Part shown: piece after piece, positions 63,785 through 64,000 of the stretch
Layout of the letters: each line of letters starts with the position of its first letter
How positions within the stretch are numbered: position 1 is the stretch's first letter
Source of the DNA: Anastrepha obliqua
Taxonomy: Eukaryota > Arthropoda > Insecta > Diptera > Tephritidae
Assembly: GCF_027943255.1 (NCBI RefSeq)
Contig: NC_072893.1
Span: forward strand, 4,836,001 to 4,900,000
Direction: 5' to 3'
Length of the DNA stretch: 64,000 nt
Notes under the pieces: generated by a model
What the model was told of the DNA's origin: nothing
The model's database searches: none
The model's input: only the letters and a program-made list of their open reading frames with translations
Program-made: the position numbers and the translations under genes

Positions 63785-64000
63785 TCGCCAGACTGAGATG
63801 ATACATTTTTGGACCAGATTTGCTGAGAATGAGCGATCTACAATATACTTTCATCGACAAATTGCCAAGATTCTTAAGAAAATTATGGAAGTTCGAGAAA
63901 CAGCTAAGAACTAGTACTCCCCTTGCTACTCCCTATCCATCCACCCATCCACGGTTGCTTTCCATTTCATTCCACAGCCTTTGAGAAACAGATGAGTCAA
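63785..64000. other. Window end without a recognised gene
   Basis: Probably upstream sequence of the same LINE fragment, too decayed to read. Confidence 0.3.

Noticed and set aside
1..64000. CRISPR arrays, bacterial operons, rRNA genes
   Set aside because: No regularly spaced direct repeats, ribosome-binding sites or rRNA-like segments were seen; the DNA is eukaryotic.

Overview
The window looks like repeat-rich, gene-poor nuclear DNA of a higher fly (Diptera, Schizophora; a tephritid fruit fly is my best guess). Reasons: the DNA is AT-rich with no bacterial gene packing, almost every recognisable coding segment belongs to a eukaryotic transposable element, and the mixture is typical of higher flies: several mariner lineages, DD41D (rosa-type) elements, non-LTR retrotransposons with an RNase H domain, and a tRNA-derived SINE. 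No complete host gene was recognised. One weak candidate for a host first coding exon lies at 18243-18307.

Two elements stand out as intact. (1) A full-length non-LTR retrotransposon (LINE) lies on the minus strand at 53994-59387. It has two open frames (ORF1 57847-59325; ORF2 54173-57832 with endonuclease, reverse transcriptase, RNase H and a terminal Cys/His motif) and a perfect 12-bp target-site duplication on both sides. (2) A mariner element at about 46895-48176 has an uninterrupted 346-residue transposase whose three catalytic aspartates fall at D156, D249 and D284. Both look young.

The remainder is a layered graveyard. From left to right: 2.4-3.0 kb, an internally deleted DD41D-like element; 4.3-5.3 kb, a decayed mariner; 8.5 kb, SINE; 9.0-12.2 kb, LINE pieces; 14.3-16.0 kb, a cluster of DD41D, LINE and deleted mariner; 18.2-21.2 kb, candidate exon, LINE pieces and a TTAA-flanked inverted-repeat element; 22.9-25.4 kb, SINE, a DD41D element with both ends, and a LINE; 26.4-29.3 kb, SINE, a nearly full mariner with two coding lesions, and LINE; 31.0-33.6 kb, a second TTAA-flanked element and more mariner remnants; 36-39.2 kb, mariner, LINE RNase H and a BEL/Pao tail; 41-45 kb, DD41D-like remnant and four stacked LINE fragments; 46.9-53.9 kb, the intact mariner, SINE, DD41D relative and another mariner; 54-59.4 kb, the intact LINE; 60.7-63.8 kb, another mariner and LINE RNase H pieces.

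There is no operon-like or pathway organisation. The functional relations are between autonomous elements and the shortened derivatives they may mobilise: TIR-bearing deleted elements with DD34D or DD41D transposases, and the SINE with some unidentified LINE. Coordinates of decayed elements are approximate, and family names rest on motif reading only, because no database search was possible.
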